Part shown: positions 17,823 to 25,985 of the stretch, one piece after another
How positions within the stretch are numbered: the stretch's first letter is position 1
How the letters are laid out: each line of letters begins with the position of its first letter
DNA from: Streptomyces griseochromogenes
GTDB lineage: Bacteria; Actinomycetota; Actinomycetes; Streptomycetales; Streptomycetaceae
NCBI RefSeq assembly: GCF_001542625.1
Contig: NZ_CP016279.1
Coordinates: 806,001 to 870,000 of the forward strand
Reading direction: 5' to 3'
Length of the DNA stretch: 64,000 nucleotides
Made by a program: the position numbers and the translations under genes
The notes under the pieces: generated by a model
Told to the model about the DNA's origin: nothing
The model's database searches: none
What the model saw: the letters and a program-made list of their open reading frames with translations, nothing else

Positions 17823-17849
17823 GTCGGGACAGGACGGGGGTGCGGGCGC

Positions 17850-19214
17850 TCAGGCCCGCCAGGGCAGTTCGGCGATCACACGGGTGGGGCCGCCCACCGG
17901 CGAGTCCACGACCAGGACCCCGTCCACCGCGTCCAGTCGACCGGACAGACCCGCCAGGCCCGAGCCCTGGGCGGCGTCCGCCCCGCCCACCCCGTCGTCC
18001 GTCACCTGGACGAGCAGCCGGTCCTCGGCGCGCCACACGTCGACCGAGGCGGAGCGTGCCCCGCTGTGCTTGCTGATGTTCTGCAGCAGCTCGGAGACGG
18101 TGAAGTAGGCGATGCCCTCGATGGCCGGCACCGGCCGGGCCGGCAGATCGACCTCCACCCGCACCGGCACGGTGCAGCGGGAGGCGACCGAGGACAGGGC
18201 CGCGTCCAGGCCGCGGTCGGTCAGCACGGCCGGATGGATGCCCCGGGCCAGATCGCGCAGCTCCTGCAGCGCCGTCTTCACCTCGCCGTGGGCGTCGTCC
18301 ACCATCCGGGCCGCCGCCTTCGGGTCCTCCCGCAGCTTCTCCTTCGCCAGCCCCAGATCCATGGCCAGGGCCACCAGCCGAGCCTGCGCCCCGTCGTGCA
18401 GGTCCCGCTCGATGCGGCGCAGGTCGGCGGCCGCCGTGTCCACCACGACCCCGCGGTCCGACTCCAGCTCCACCACTCGCGCCGACAGCCGCGAGGGCCC
18501 CAGCAGCCCGCGCACCAGCAGCCCGTCCACCGTCGTCAGCGCCCGTACGATCCACGGGGTGGCCAGCGTGAACAGCAGCCCGACCAGCGCGGTCACGGTG
18601 ATCTCGAACGGATTGTCGAGATAGACGCTGTGGTGCTCGTCGCCGTACAGCTGCAGGCCGCCCTGGCCGCCGTACATCGGGAACAGCCAGAACCACAGCG
18701 GATACGTCAGCAGCGCCCAGCCGTACGCCCAGAAGTTCAGCGCCACGACGAACTCGAACATCGCCCAGGGGAAGTGCAGCAGCGCATACAGCAGATGCCG
18801 CCAGGAGGCGCCGCTCTTCAGCACCGCGCCCATCCAGGCGAACACCCCGGGCTTCCTGGTCCGCAACGGCTCCGGCTCGGCCACGTCCAGGCGCAGCAGC
18901 GCGCGCGCCCGCGTGCGCTCCAGCACGCCGAAACCCCGGCAGCCGGTGAGCGCCACCGCCAGCACCGGGATCCCGAGGAAGGTCACCAGCAGGCCCGCGC
19001 CCAGCGCCATCATCGTGACCGTCCAGCAGAACAGCGCGACGGCGATCGGCATGCCCAGCAGCACGTACGCGAACTCGCGCCAGCTGCGCGCCTCGAACGG
19101 CGCTCGCAGCGCCGCGGGCAGCAGGTGGCGGCGTTCCCCCTCATGGGCGGGGTAGCCGGATCCGGTCGGGTGCCCGTGTCCGTGCCCGTACCCCTGTCCG
19201 TACTCCGTGGCCAT
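17850..19214 (-). CDS. Sensor histidine kinase 1 (HisKA_3 family)
   Basis: A 454-residue membrane kinase. A His/Gly-rich N-terminus (YGHGHGHP) precedes a Streptomyces sensor domain with four to six membrane segments (WREFAYVLLGMPIAVALF onwards). The phosphoacceptor His lies in [17 protein letters not shown]. The ATP-binding domain has the N box ([14 protein letters not shown]) and the G box (DDGVGGADAAQGSGLAGL). It is closely related to kinase 2 upstream: from the H box to the N box the two are nearly identical. The ATG at 19214 is chosen; a TTG at 19259 with a GGGAG is possible. Partner: the single response regulator at 16919-17608. Confidence 0.9.
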   Translation of the reverse strand: MATEYGQGYGHGHGHPTGSGYPAHEGERRHLLPAALRAPFEARSWREFAYVLLGMPIAVALFCWTVTMMALGAGLLVTFLGIPVLAVALTGCRGFGVLERTRARALLRLDVAEPEPLRTRKPGVFAWMGAVLKSGASWRHLLYALLHFPWAMFEFVVALNFWAYGWALLTYPLWFWLFPMYGGQGGLQLYGDEHHSVYLDNPFEITVTALVGLLFTLATPWIVRALTTVDGLLVRGLLGPSRLSARVVELESDRGVVVDTAAADLRRIERDLHDGAQARLVALAMDLGLAKEKLREDPKAAARMVDDAHGEVKTALQELRDLARGIHPAVLTDRGLDAALSSVASRCTVPVRVEVDLPARPVPAIEGIAYFTVSELLQNISKHSGARSASVDVWRAEDRLLVQVTDDGVGGADAAQGSGLAGLSGRLDAVDGVLVVDSPVGGPTRVIAELPWRA

Positions 19215-19318
19215 CGGTGTCGTCCCGTTCTCCTCGTCATGACGGCGGTGCTGCCGCAACTCCCAGCCTGGTCCGCCGCGACCTCACGGGCCATGGAGGC
19301 CGTCGGCGTCTTGGAACG

Positions 19319-19330
19319 GGGGTTTTCCCC
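19319..19330 (-). promoter_or_regulatory. GGGG(N4)CCCC palindrome upstream of kinase 1
   Basis: The 12-base palindrome has an A/T tetrad in the centre. On the minus strand it reads GGGTGGGGAAAACCCC, about 105 bases upstream of the kinase 1 start. The equivalent box upstream of kinase 2 (20924-20935) reads GGGTGGGGTTTTCCCC in the same orientation. A shared operator, perhaps for the response regulator, is inferred. Confidence 0.45.
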
Positions 19331-19421
19331 ACCCTGGGCGGGCGGGCCGCCACCCGGGGGCGTACGCCTGCGGCCGCGAGGTGCGGTGGCGGCCGGCTGC
19401 GGTGGCACGGGCGCGGCTGTT

Positions 19422-19490
19422 CCCAGCGGTCCAGCTCTTACGGTCCCAGCGGTCCAGCTCTTACGGTCCCAGCGGTCCAGCTCTTACGGT
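19422..19490. repeat. Three perfect copies of a 23-base tandem repeat
   Basis: The unit starts CCCAGCGGTCCAGCTCTTAC and ends GGT. Copies lie at 19422-19444, 19445-19467 and 19468-19490 and are identical. A fourth copy from 19491 is altered, and more distant GCGGTC-type echoes continue to about 19580. It lies about 185 bases beyond the stop of kinase 2 in its transcription direction. Confidence 0.9.
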
Positions 19491-19674
19491 CCCGGCGGTC
19501 CGGACCTCGCGGTCCTGGCGGTCTGGCCGCGGCCCGGACGGCCCATTCTTCGCGGTCCCGGCGGTCTGGCCGTGGCCCCTACAGGCACATACCTCACGGA
19601 TTCATGACCTCAGGGATTCTGGCAACGTCCATTCCTTCCGGTCCCGGCGATCCATTCCGCGTGTTCCCCACGGT

Positions 19675-20862
19675 CTATTCCTTACGGTCCCGCCAGGGCA
19701 GCTCCGCGGTGACCACCGTCGGGCCGCCGGCCGGGGAGTCGACGACGAACAGGCCGTCCACGGCGCCCAGCCGGTCCGCCAGGCCCCGCATGCCGCTGCC
19801 GGCCTCCAGCCGGGCGCCGCCGCGTCCGTCGTCCCGGACCTGGATGAGCAGCCGGTCCTCGGCGCGCCACACGTCGACCGAGGCGGAGCGTGCCCCGCTG
19901 TGCTTGCTGATGTTCTGCAGCAGCTCGGAGACGGTGAAGTAGGCGATGCCCTCGATGGCGGGCGCCGGCCGGGCCGGCAGGTCCGCGGTCACCTTCACCG
20001 GCACGGTGCAGCGGGAGGCGACCGAGGACAGGGCCGCGTCCAGGCCGCGGTCGGTCAGCACGGCCGGATGGATGCCCCGGGCCAGATCCCGCAGCTCCTG
20101 CAGCGCGAGCTTCACCTCGCCGTGCGCCTCCGCCACCATCTCCGCGACGGCGTCGTCGGCCTGGCCCTCCAGCAGCTTCTCCTTGGCCAGGCCGAGGCCC
20201 ATCGCCAGGGCCACCAGCCGGGCCTGCGCCCCGTCGTGCAGGTCGCGCTCGATGCGGCGCAGGTCGGCGGCCGCCGTGTCCACCACGACCCCGCGGTCCG
20301 ACTCCAGTTCGGCGATACGGCGTTCCAGCTCGTCGGAGGGCGACAGCAGCCCGCGCACCATCGCCCGGTCCACGTTGGCCAGCCCCCGCGCGAGGAACGG
20401 CAGCACCGGCCACAGCACGAACAACGAGGTCAGCACGGTGCAGAAGGTCAGGACCCCCCAGGGCAGCCGGATGAAGTCGTACAGCAGCGTCCGCCAGCCG
20501 ACCGGGTCCTTCAGCGCCAGCCACAGCCGCTGCATCGGCCCCCCGCCCCGGGAGATCGGCAGCGGCGTCGGCTCCTCGACGTGCACCCCGAGCAGCGCCC
20601 GGGTCCGCTTCCGCTCCAGCTTGCCCAGCTGCCGGGCGCCCAGCAGAGAGACGGCCAGCACCGGAAGCCCGATCACCGTGAGGCTGAGGAGTCCGCCGGT
20701 GAACACCACCGTGTACGCGTAGACGAAGCCGAACACCGACACCGGCAGATTCAGCAGAAGATGCGCGATCTCCTTCCAGGTGTGACGGTCGAAGGCGAAC
20801 CGGACCGGAGGAAGGCGGTCGGAGCCTTCGGTCGGGCCGGCGGCGGAGGCGGGAGCGGTCAT
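19675..20862 (-). CDS. Sensor histidine kinase 2 (HisKA_3 family)
   Basis: A 395-residue membrane kinase paralogous to kinase 1. The N-terminal half has a sensor domain with about four membrane segments (starting [16 protein letters not shown]) and a Pro/Arg cytoplasmic loop. [17 protein letters not shown] carries the phosphoacceptor His. [14 protein letters not shown] and the [18 protein letters not shown] region bind ATP. Long stretches around both motifs are identical in DNA to kinase 1, showing recent duplication or gene conversion. ATG 20862 is 221 bases from the divergent nuoA start. It is first in the order kinase 2, kinase 1, regulator, korA, korB. Confidence 0.9.
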   Translation of the reverse strand: MTAPASAAGPTEGSDRLPPVRFAFDRHTWKEIAHLLLNLPVSVFGFVYAYTVVFTGGLLSLTVIGLPVLAVSLLGARQLGKLERKRTRALLGVHVEEPTPLPISRGGGPMQRLWLALKDPVGWRTLLYDFIRLPWGVLTFCTVLTSLFVLWPVLPFLARGLANVDRAMVRGLLSPSDELERRIAELESDRGVVVDTAAADLRRIERDLHDGAQARLVALAMGLGLAKEKLLEGQADDAVAEMVAEAHGEVKLALQELRDLARGIHPAVLTDRGLDAALSSVASRCTVPVKVTADLPARPAPAIEGIAYFTVSELLQNISKHSGARSASVDVWRAEDRLLIQVRDDGRGGARLEAGSGMRGLADRLGAVDGLFVVDSPAGGPTVVTAELPWRDRKE

Positions 20863-20923
20863 ACCGGCCAGCCTGCCGTGTCCGGCACCTCCCGCGCCAT
20901 GCGGTCCCCCGCCTCCCTTCCCT

Positions 20924-20935
20924 GGGGAAAACCCC
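20924..20935 (-). promoter_or_regulatory. GGGG(N4)CCCC palindrome upstream of kinase 2
   Basis: On the plus strand it reads GGGGAAAACCCC, 62 bases upstream of the kinase 2 start and 149 bases upstream of nuoA. It matches the box before kinase 1. In this divergent region it could serve both the kinase operon and the nuo operon. A possible nuo -10 (TAGACT, 21000-21005) lies downstream of it. Confidence 0.45.
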
Positions 20936-21083
20936 ACCCCTCGCACGGTCCACGCGTCTCACGCCGTGACGGGCTGCTTACCGTGTCTTTATCAGGGCCT
21001 AGACTCCGGTGCGTACAGATCCTCGAATCACGATGCAGCACAGGGTTCACTAGGGTCACGAGGTCAGGGAGCGAGGGCGGACG

Positions 21084-21500
21084 GTGCGGGTGACGTTGGG
21101 GGACTCGACGATCGCCGCGGCGGACGTCGCGGCGGACTACTTCCGGTCCTACTCGGTCGTGGGACTGCTCGCCGTCGTGGGCGTGCTCTTCGTCGCGGTC
21201 GCCTTCGGCGCCGCCCGCCTGCTGCGCCCTGTCGTACCCACCCCCGAGAAGCTCCTGACGTACGAGTGCGGCGTCGACCCCGTCGGCGAGGGCTGGGCCC
21301 ACACCCAGGTCCGCTACTACGTCTACGCCTTCCTCTACGTGATCTTCGCGGTCGACTCGATCTTCCTGTTCCCGTGGGCGACGGTCTTCGCCGCCCCCGG
21401 CTATGGCGCGACGACGCTGGTGGAGATGTTCATCTTCCTCGGCTTCCTCGCCGTGGGCCTGCTGTACGCCTACAAGAAGGGAGTCCTGGCATGGACGTGA
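21084..21500 (+). CDS. nuoA: NADH-quinone oxidoreductase subunit A (second, partial complex I)
   Basis: A 138-residue membrane subunit with three helices. [13 protein letters not shown] is the conserved quinone-side loop (ECG motif near residue 53), and [20 protein letters not shown] contains the acidic residue in helix two. NuoA helps close the quinone chamber with NuoH. The GTG start is followed by RVTLGDSTI. The last ten bases overlap nuoB. The operon starts here and runs nuoA-B-C-H-I-J-K-L-M-N with almost every junction overlapping. Confidence 0.93.
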   Translation: MRVTLGDSTIAAADVAADYFRSYSVVGLLAVVGVLFVAVAFGAARLLRPVVPTPEKLLTYECGVDPVGEGWAHTQVRYYVYAFLYVIFAVDSIFLFPWATVFAAPGYGATTLVEMFIFLGFLAVGLLYAYKKGVLAWT

Positions 21501-22177
21501 ACGCCTCGGCTCCGTCACAGCCCGAGCCCGTGCCGCTTCCCCAGCCCAAGCGGCTGGGCGCGCTCGCCCGCCTCGCGCCCGAACCGATGAAGGTGGTCCT
21601 GAACTGGGGCCGCCGCTACTCGCTGTGGGTGTTCAACTTCGGCCTCGCCTGCTGCGCGATCGAGTTCATCGCCGCCTCGATGGCCCGCCACGACTTCATC
21701 CGCCTCGGCGTGATCCCCTTCGCGCCGGGCCCCCGCCAGGCCGACCTGATGGTCGTCTCCGGCACGGTGACGGACAAGATGGCGCCGGCCGTGAAGCGCC
21801 TGTACGAACAGATGCCGGAACCGAAGTACGTCATCTCCTTCGGCGCCTGCTCCAACTGCGGCGGCCCGTACTGGGACTCCTACTCCGTCACCAAGGGCGT
21901 CGACCAGATCATCCCCGTCGACGTGTACGTCCCCGGGTGCCCGCCTCGCCCCGAGGCGCTGCTCCAGGGCATCCTCAAGCTCCAGGAGAAGATCGCCCAC
22001 GAGTCGCTGGACGAGCGGTACGGGTCTTCCCGGGCGTCCGCGGCCGCGCTGCAGAGCGGTCTGGTGAAGCCGCCGGCCCCCGGTTCCACGCCCAGCGCCG
22101 TCTCGGCCTCCGTCCCGGCTTCTGACTGCGCCCCTGCCTCCGCCCCTGACTCCGGCTCCGCCGAGGGGGACGCGTGA
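21491..22177 (+). CDS. nuoB: NADH-quinone oxidoreductase subunit B
   Basis: A 228-residue peripheral subunit carrying cluster N2. The four ligands are present: the tandem Cys in [10 protein letters not shown], Cys in FGACSNCGG and Cys in [12 protein letters not shown]. It is the last iron-sulphur cluster before the quinone. The C-terminal 45 residues form a Ser/Ala/Pro-rich tail not found in typical NuoB. The ATG at 21491 lies inside the end of nuoA. Since the cluster ligands are intact, this operon is expected to make a redox-active module rather than only an ion pump. Confidence 0.93.
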   Translation: MDVNASAPSQPEPVPLPQPKRLGALARLAPEPMKVVLNWGRRYSLWVFNFGLACCAIEFIAASMARHDFIRLGVIPFAPGPRQADLMVVSGTVTDKMAPAVKRLYEQMPEPKYVISFGACSNCGGPYWDSYSVTKGVDQIIPVDVYVPGCPPRPEALLQGILKLQEKIAHESLDERYGSSRASAAALQSGLVKPPAPGSTPSAVSASVPASDCAPASAPDSGSAEGDA

Positions 22178-23457
22178 TGAACACGCCCGGCTGGCTGCCC
22201 GCCCCCGCCGAGGAACTCTTCGGAGCGGAGGCCACGGCCGAGGAGTCGTACGAACTCCTGACGGTGGACGTCCCGCCGTCCTCCTGGCTCACCGCCCTGG
22301 AGACGGCCCGCACGACCCTGTCCTGCACCTACTTCGACTGGCTGAGCGCGGTCGACGAACCCGGCACCGGCTTTCGGGTGTCCGCCCATGTCGTCGCCCT
22401 CTGGCCGGTCCGCCGCCTGCTCCTGCGGACGACGGTCCCGCACGACGCGCCGACGTTGCCCTCCGCCGTCGGCGTCTACGCGGGCGCTGCCTGGCACGAG
22501 CGCGAGACCCACGAAATGTTCGGCGTGGGCTTCGAGAACCACCCGGGCCTGGACCACCTCCTGCTCCCCGAGACCTTCGAGGGCCACCCGCTGCGCAAGG
22601 ACTTCGTCCTCGCCGCTCGTGTGGCCAAGGCCTGGCCGGGGGCGAAGGAGCCGGGGGAGCCTGCGGCGGGTGCTGCGCACGGCGGGCCCAAGCGCCGCCA
22701 GATGCTCCCGCCCGGCGTTCCGGACCCGAACGAGTGGGGCCCGCTGAAGGGCCAGCTGCCGCCCGCTCCGGCGCGCCCGGCCCGGGGCGCGGGGCGTGCG
22801 GCGGGGGAGCGGCCGGTGCGTGCGGCCGCAGAACGCGCCACGGCCGCAGGCGAGCGTCCGGTCCGGCGGACCCGTGCGGCGGCGGAGGGCTCGGCCGGCC
22901 AGGCCGCCGAGGAAGCCGCTGGTGGAGCCGGTGCCCGGCCGCGTCGGACGAGGAGCGCGAGCGAGGGCTCGGTGAGCCAGGCGGCGGCGCAGCCGGCCGC
23001 CGAGGCCCCGGCGGCACCCGAGCCCGGCCCGGCGCCGACTGGTCCGCGCCGCGCGCGCAGCGCGTTGGAGGGCTCGGCCTCGCAGCGTGCCCAGGCACCG
23101 GAACCGCAGTCGTCCACTGAACCGGAGGAACCGGACGGCTCCGCCCGCCCGAGCACGGCTCCGCGCAGCTCGGACGCCCCGTGGCACCACGCGCGCCCGG
23201 CGTTCGACGCGGGGCAGAAAGCCAAGCCGGAGCCGGAGCAGGCACCGGAATCTCGCCAGACCCCGGAGCCGGAGCAGGCACCGGAAGCCAACCGGGCACC
23301 AGAGCCGCAGCCCGAGGTGCATGAGGCGTCCGAGGCATCTGAGGCGTCCGAGGCACCCGAGGCATCTGAGGCGTCCGAGGCACCCGAGGCGTCCGAGGCA
23401 CCCGCCGCGCCCGAAGACCACAACACCCCCGACGACCCCACCGGAGGCCCGCAGTGA
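22174..23457 (+). CDS. nuoC: NADH-quinone oxidoreductase subunit C with long disordered tail
   Basis: A 427-residue protein of which only about the first 190 residues are Nuo[19 protein letters not shown] and EGHPLRKDF are the 30-kDa subunit signature. From about residue 195 the sequence becomes Ala/Pro/Glu/Arg-rich, with repeated (R)RTR(A/S)AxEGSxxQA units near 225-310 and nine EA(S/P) triplets near 384-410. This tail is probably disordered. No NuoD domain follows, so it is not a NuoCD fusion. ATGATG start; overlaps nuoB by four bases and nuoH by four. Confidence 0.9.
   Translation: MMNTPGWLPAPAEELFGAEATAEESYELLTVDVPPSSWLTALETARTTLSCTYFDWLSAVDEPGTGFRVSAHVVALWPVRRLLLRTTVPHDAPTLPSAVGVYAGAAWHERETHEMFGVGFENHPGLDHLLLPETFEGHPLRKDFVLAARVAKAWPGAKEPGEPAAGAAHGGPKRRQMLPPGVPDPNEWGPLKGQLPPAPARPARGAGRAAGERPVRAAAERATAAGERPVRRTRAAAEGSAGQAAEEAAGGAGARPRRTRSASEGSVSQAAAQPAAEAPAAPEPGPAPTGPRRARSALEGSASQRAQAPEPQSSTEPEEPDGSARPSTAPRSSDAPWHHARPAFDAGQKAKPEPEQAPESRQTPEPEQAPEANRAPEPQPEVHEASEASEASEAPEASEASEAPEASEAPAAPEDHNTPDDPTGGPQ
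23323..23403 (+). repeat. Nine copies of a 9-base repeat inside nuoC
   Basis: Units GAGGC(GTCC/ATCT/ACCC) encode Glu-Ala-Ser or Glu-Ala-Pro. A 27-base block of three units is repeated perfectly at 23332-23358 and 23359-23385. Copy-number change would lengthen or shorten the NuoC tail in frame. Confidence 0.9.
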
Positions 23458-24422
23458 ACGGCGCGCTGGACGTCGCCCTGCGACTCCTCGTCGTGTTCGT
23501 CGTCTTCCTCACCTTCCCGCTGATCGTCGGCCAGACCGAGCACAAGGTGATGGCCCACATGCAGGGCCGCCTCGGCCCGATGTACGCGGGCGGCTTCCAC
23601 GGCTGGGCCCAGCTCATCGCCGACGGCGTGAAGTTCGCGCAGAAGGAGGACGTGGTCCCGGCGGGCGCCGACCGCCGCGTCTTCCAGCTGGCCCCCGCCG
23701 TGGCCCTGCTGCCCTACCTGCTCGTCCTGCTCGCCATCCCGATCGGGCCCGGCGAGGGGGCGGTCGGCCAGGTCCTGGACGCGGGCGTCTTCTTCGTACT
23801 CGCCGTGATGGGCGTCGGCGTCCTCGGCTCGCTGATGGCCGGCTGGGCCAGCGCCAACAAGTTCTCCCTGCTCGGCGGCCTGCGCACGGCCGCCCAGCTG
23901 CTCGCCTACGAACTTCCGATGCTGCTCGCCGCGGCCTCCGTCGCCATGGCGGCCGGAACCGTCTCCCTCCCGGGCATCCTGCACGCCTTCCACTGGTGGT
24001 GGGTGCCCTGGCAGATCGTGGGCGCGTTCGTGTTCTTCGTGGCCGGCCTCGCCGAGCTGCAGCGCCCTCCCTTCGACATGCCCGTCGCCGACTCGGAGAT
24101 CATCTTCGGCGCGTACACCGAGTACACCGGCCTCAGGTTCGCCCTGTTCCTGCTCGCCGAGTACGCCGGAATCATCGTCCTGTGCGGTCTGACCACCGTC
24201 CTCTTCCTGGGCGGCTGGCACGGCCCCTGGGGCGCCGACGGCCTCGGCTGGCTGTGGACCCTGCTGAAGACCGCGATCCTCGCCTTCGTCATCATCTGGC
24301 TCCGCGTGACCTACCCCCGTCTGCGCGAGGACCAGCTCCAGAAGCTCTCCTGGACCCTCCTCGTCCCCCTCTCCCTCGCCCAGATCGCCCTCACCGGCAT
24401 CGTCAAGGTGGTGATCTCCTGA
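23454..24422 (+). CDS. nuoH: NADH-quinone oxidoreductase subunit H
   Basis: A 322-residue integral subunit with eight helices. [20 protein letters not shown] near residue 38 is the conserved quinone-chamber loop. [20 protein letters not shown] contains the acidic loop that starts the proton path. NuoH normally links NuoB/NuoD to the membrane arm. The loops that contact NuoD are conserved even though no nuoD lies in this operon. It overlaps nuoI by one base (TGATG). Confidence 0.93.
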   Translation: MNGALDVALRLLVVFVVFLTFPLIVGQTEHKVMAHMQGRLGPMYAGGFHGWAQLIADGVKFAQKEDVVPAGADRRVFQLAPAVALLPYLLVLLAIPIGPGEGAVGQVLDAGVFFVLAVMGVGVLGSLMAGWASANKFSLLGGLRTAAQLLAYELPMLLAAASVAMAAGTVSLPGILHAFHWWWVPWQIVGAFVFFVAGLAELQRPPFDMPVADSEIIFGAYTEYTGLRFALFLLAEYAGIIVLCGLTTVLFLGGWHGPWGADGLGWLWTLLKTAILAFVIIWLRVTYPRLREDQLQKLSWTLLVPLSLAQIALTGIVKVVIS

Positions 24423-24997
24423 TGGCCGAGTCCAGCCCGCCCACCCGGTCCCGCATCCCCGGCGCCGGCCTCGCCAAGGGCCTGGCCGTCACCCTCCGCA
24501 CGATGACGAGGAAGCACGTCACCGAGCAGTACCCGGACGCCCAGCCCGAGCTGCCGCCCCGCACGCGCGGAGTGATCGGCCTGTTCGAGGAGAACTGCAC
24601 GGTCTGCATGCTGTGCGCCCGCGAGTGCCCCGACTGGTGCATCTACATCGACTCCCACAAGGAGACGGTCCCGCCCGCCGCGCCCGGCGGCCGCGAGCGC
24701 AGCCGCAACGTCCTCGACCGGTTCGCCATCGACTTCTCCCTGTGCATGTACTGCGGTATCTGCATCGAGGTCTGTCCTTTCGACGCGCTGTTCTGGTCCC
24801 CGGAGTTCGAGTACGCCGAGACCGACATCCGCGAACTCACCCATGAGCGGGACAAGCTCCGCGAGTGGATGTGGACCGTCCCGGCCCCGCCCGCCCTGGA
24901 CGCCGGCGCGGAGGAACCGAAGGAGATCGCCGCCGCCCGCAAGGCCGCCGAGAAGCTGGCCGCCGCGCAGGCCGAACCGCAGGAGGGGGAGTCGTGA
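24422..24997 (+). CDS. nuoI: NADH-quinone oxidoreductase subunit I (2x[4Fe-4S])
   Basis: A 191-residue ferredoxin-like subunit. [12 protein letters not shown] (near residue 60) and [12 protein letters not shown] (near residue 107) bind clusters N6a and N6b. The C-terminal 60 residues are an Ala/Glu-rich helix longer than usual. In enzymes without NuoEFG this subunit is the likely docking point for reduced ferredoxin. Strict four-base overlap (GTGA) with nuoJ. Confidence 0.93.
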   Translation: MAESSPPTRSRIPGAGLAKGLAVTLRTMTRKHVTEQYPDAQPELPPRTRGVIGLFEENCTVCMLCARECPDWCIYIDSHKETVPPAAPGGRERSRNVLDRFAIDFSLCMYCGICIEVCPFDALFWSPEFEYAETDIRELTHERDKLREWMWTVPAPPALDAGAEEPKEIAAARKAAEKLAAAQAEPQEGES

Positions 24998-25605
24998 CCC
25001 TTGCCGCAGCACAGCACGGCTTTCTGTCCCCGACCGGTGTCGAGATCGCGTTCCTGCTCGTCGGTCTGGTCACCTTCGGCGCGGCCCTGGTCACCGTCTC
25101 CACCCGGCAGCTCGTGCACGCCGCCCTGTGGCTGGTGGTCACGCTCGGCGGCCTCGCCGTCGAGTACCTCCTGCTCACCGCCGAGTTCATCGCCTGGGTG
25201 CAGGTCCTCATCTACGTCGGTTCCGTCGTCGTCCTCCTCCTGTTCGGTCTGATGCTCACCAAGGCCCCCATCGGCCGCTCCCCGGACGCCGACTCCGGCA
25301 ACCGCTGGATCGCCCTGGCCGTCGCGGTGGCGGCCGCGGGCGCCCTGGTGTGGGTGGTCGTCGACGCGTTCCGCACGACCTGGATCGACCTGGCCGGCCC
25401 GGCCGCCGGCAGCACCCGCGTCACCGGCGAGAGCCTCTTCCAGAACTGGGTCCTGCCCTTCGAGGCCCTCTCCGTACTCCTCCTCGCGGCCCTGGTCGGC
25501 GCCATCGTCCTGTCCCGCAAGACGAAGGCGGACGTGGCCTCTGGCACCCCGGCCGCCGCGGACACCCGCGTGGCCGTCCCCGGCGAGAAGGAAGGCGCTC
25601 GCTGA
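24994..25605 (+). CDS. nuoJ: NADH-quinone oxidoreductase subunit J
   Basis: A 203-residue membrane subunit with five helices. [20 protein letters not shown] near residue 62 is the conserved third helix with the pi-bulge region. GTG start at 24994 overlaps the nuoI stop. The C-terminal 35 residues (TKADVASGT onwards) are a hydrophilic extension. Part of the proton-translocating membrane arm. Confidence 0.92.
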   Translation: MTLAAAQHGFLSPTGVEIAFLLVGLVTFGAALVTVSTRQLVHAALWLVVTLGGLAVEYLLLTAEFIAWVQVLIYVGSVVVLLLFGLMLTKAPIGRSPDADSGNRWIALAVAVAAAGALVWVVVDAFRTTWIDLAGPAAGSTRVTGESLFQNWVLPFEALSVLLLAALVGAIVLSRKTKADVASGTPAAADTRVAVPGEKEGAR

Positions 25606-25985
25606 TGCACCTCGCCTACCCCGCCGTCCTCTCCGCCCTCCTCTTCTGCACCGGCCTCTACGGCGTCCTCGCACGCCGCAACGCGATCCTGGTCCTGATG
25701 TCGGTCGAGCTGATGCTCAACGCCGTCAACCTCAACCTGGTCGCCTTCGACATCTGGCTCAGCCGGGCCGCCCGGGACACCCTGCACTCCGGCCAGGCGC
25801 TGACCCTGTTCACCATCGCCATCGCCGCCGCCGAGATCGGCATCGGCCTCGCGATCGTGCTCGCCGTCTACCGCAACCGCGGCACCTCCGACATCGACAG
25901 ACTCCGCGACACCGCCGAGGGCCCCGACGACGACGGCCCCGACAGCGACACCTCCGCGGCCGAGAAGGCTGAGGCCACCGCGTGA
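25605..25985 (+). CDS. nuoK: NADH-quinone oxidoreductase subunit K
   Basis: A 126-residue three-helix subunit. [20 protein letters not shown] holds the first essential Glu, and [19 protein letters not shown] the second. Both are on the central hydrophilic axis of the membrane arm. The last 25 residues are an Asp-rich tail ([11 protein letters not shown]) not common in NuoK. Overlaps nuoJ by one base and nuoL by four. Confidence 0.93.
   Translation: MHLAYPAVLSALLFCTGLYGVLARRNAILVLMSVELMLNAVNLNLVAFDIWLSRAARDTLHSGQALTLFTIAIAAAEIGIGLAIVLAVYRNRGTSDIDRLRDTAEGPDDDGPDSDTSAAEKAEATA

Larger units (their letters stand above)
19215..19674. other. Intergenic region between the two kinase genes
   Basis: These 460 bases contain no coding frame with the genome's codon bias. 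They hold a GGGG(N4)CCCC palindrome at 19319-19330, a block resembling the region upstream of kinase 2 (both carry an ATGGC(C/G)CG(T/G)GAGGT segment on the minus strand), and the 23-base tandem repeats at 19422-19490 with decayed copies to about 19580. Confidence 0.7.

Noticed and set aside
19422-19490. CRISPR array between the kinase genes
   Set aside because: The repeats are contiguous 23-base copies with no spacers and no cas genes are near.
23458-24422. NuoD hidden as a fusion to NuoC or NuoH
   Set aside because: The NuoC tail has no NuoD motif, nuoH starts with the normal N-terminus, and no frame between them encodes the 49-kDa subunit.
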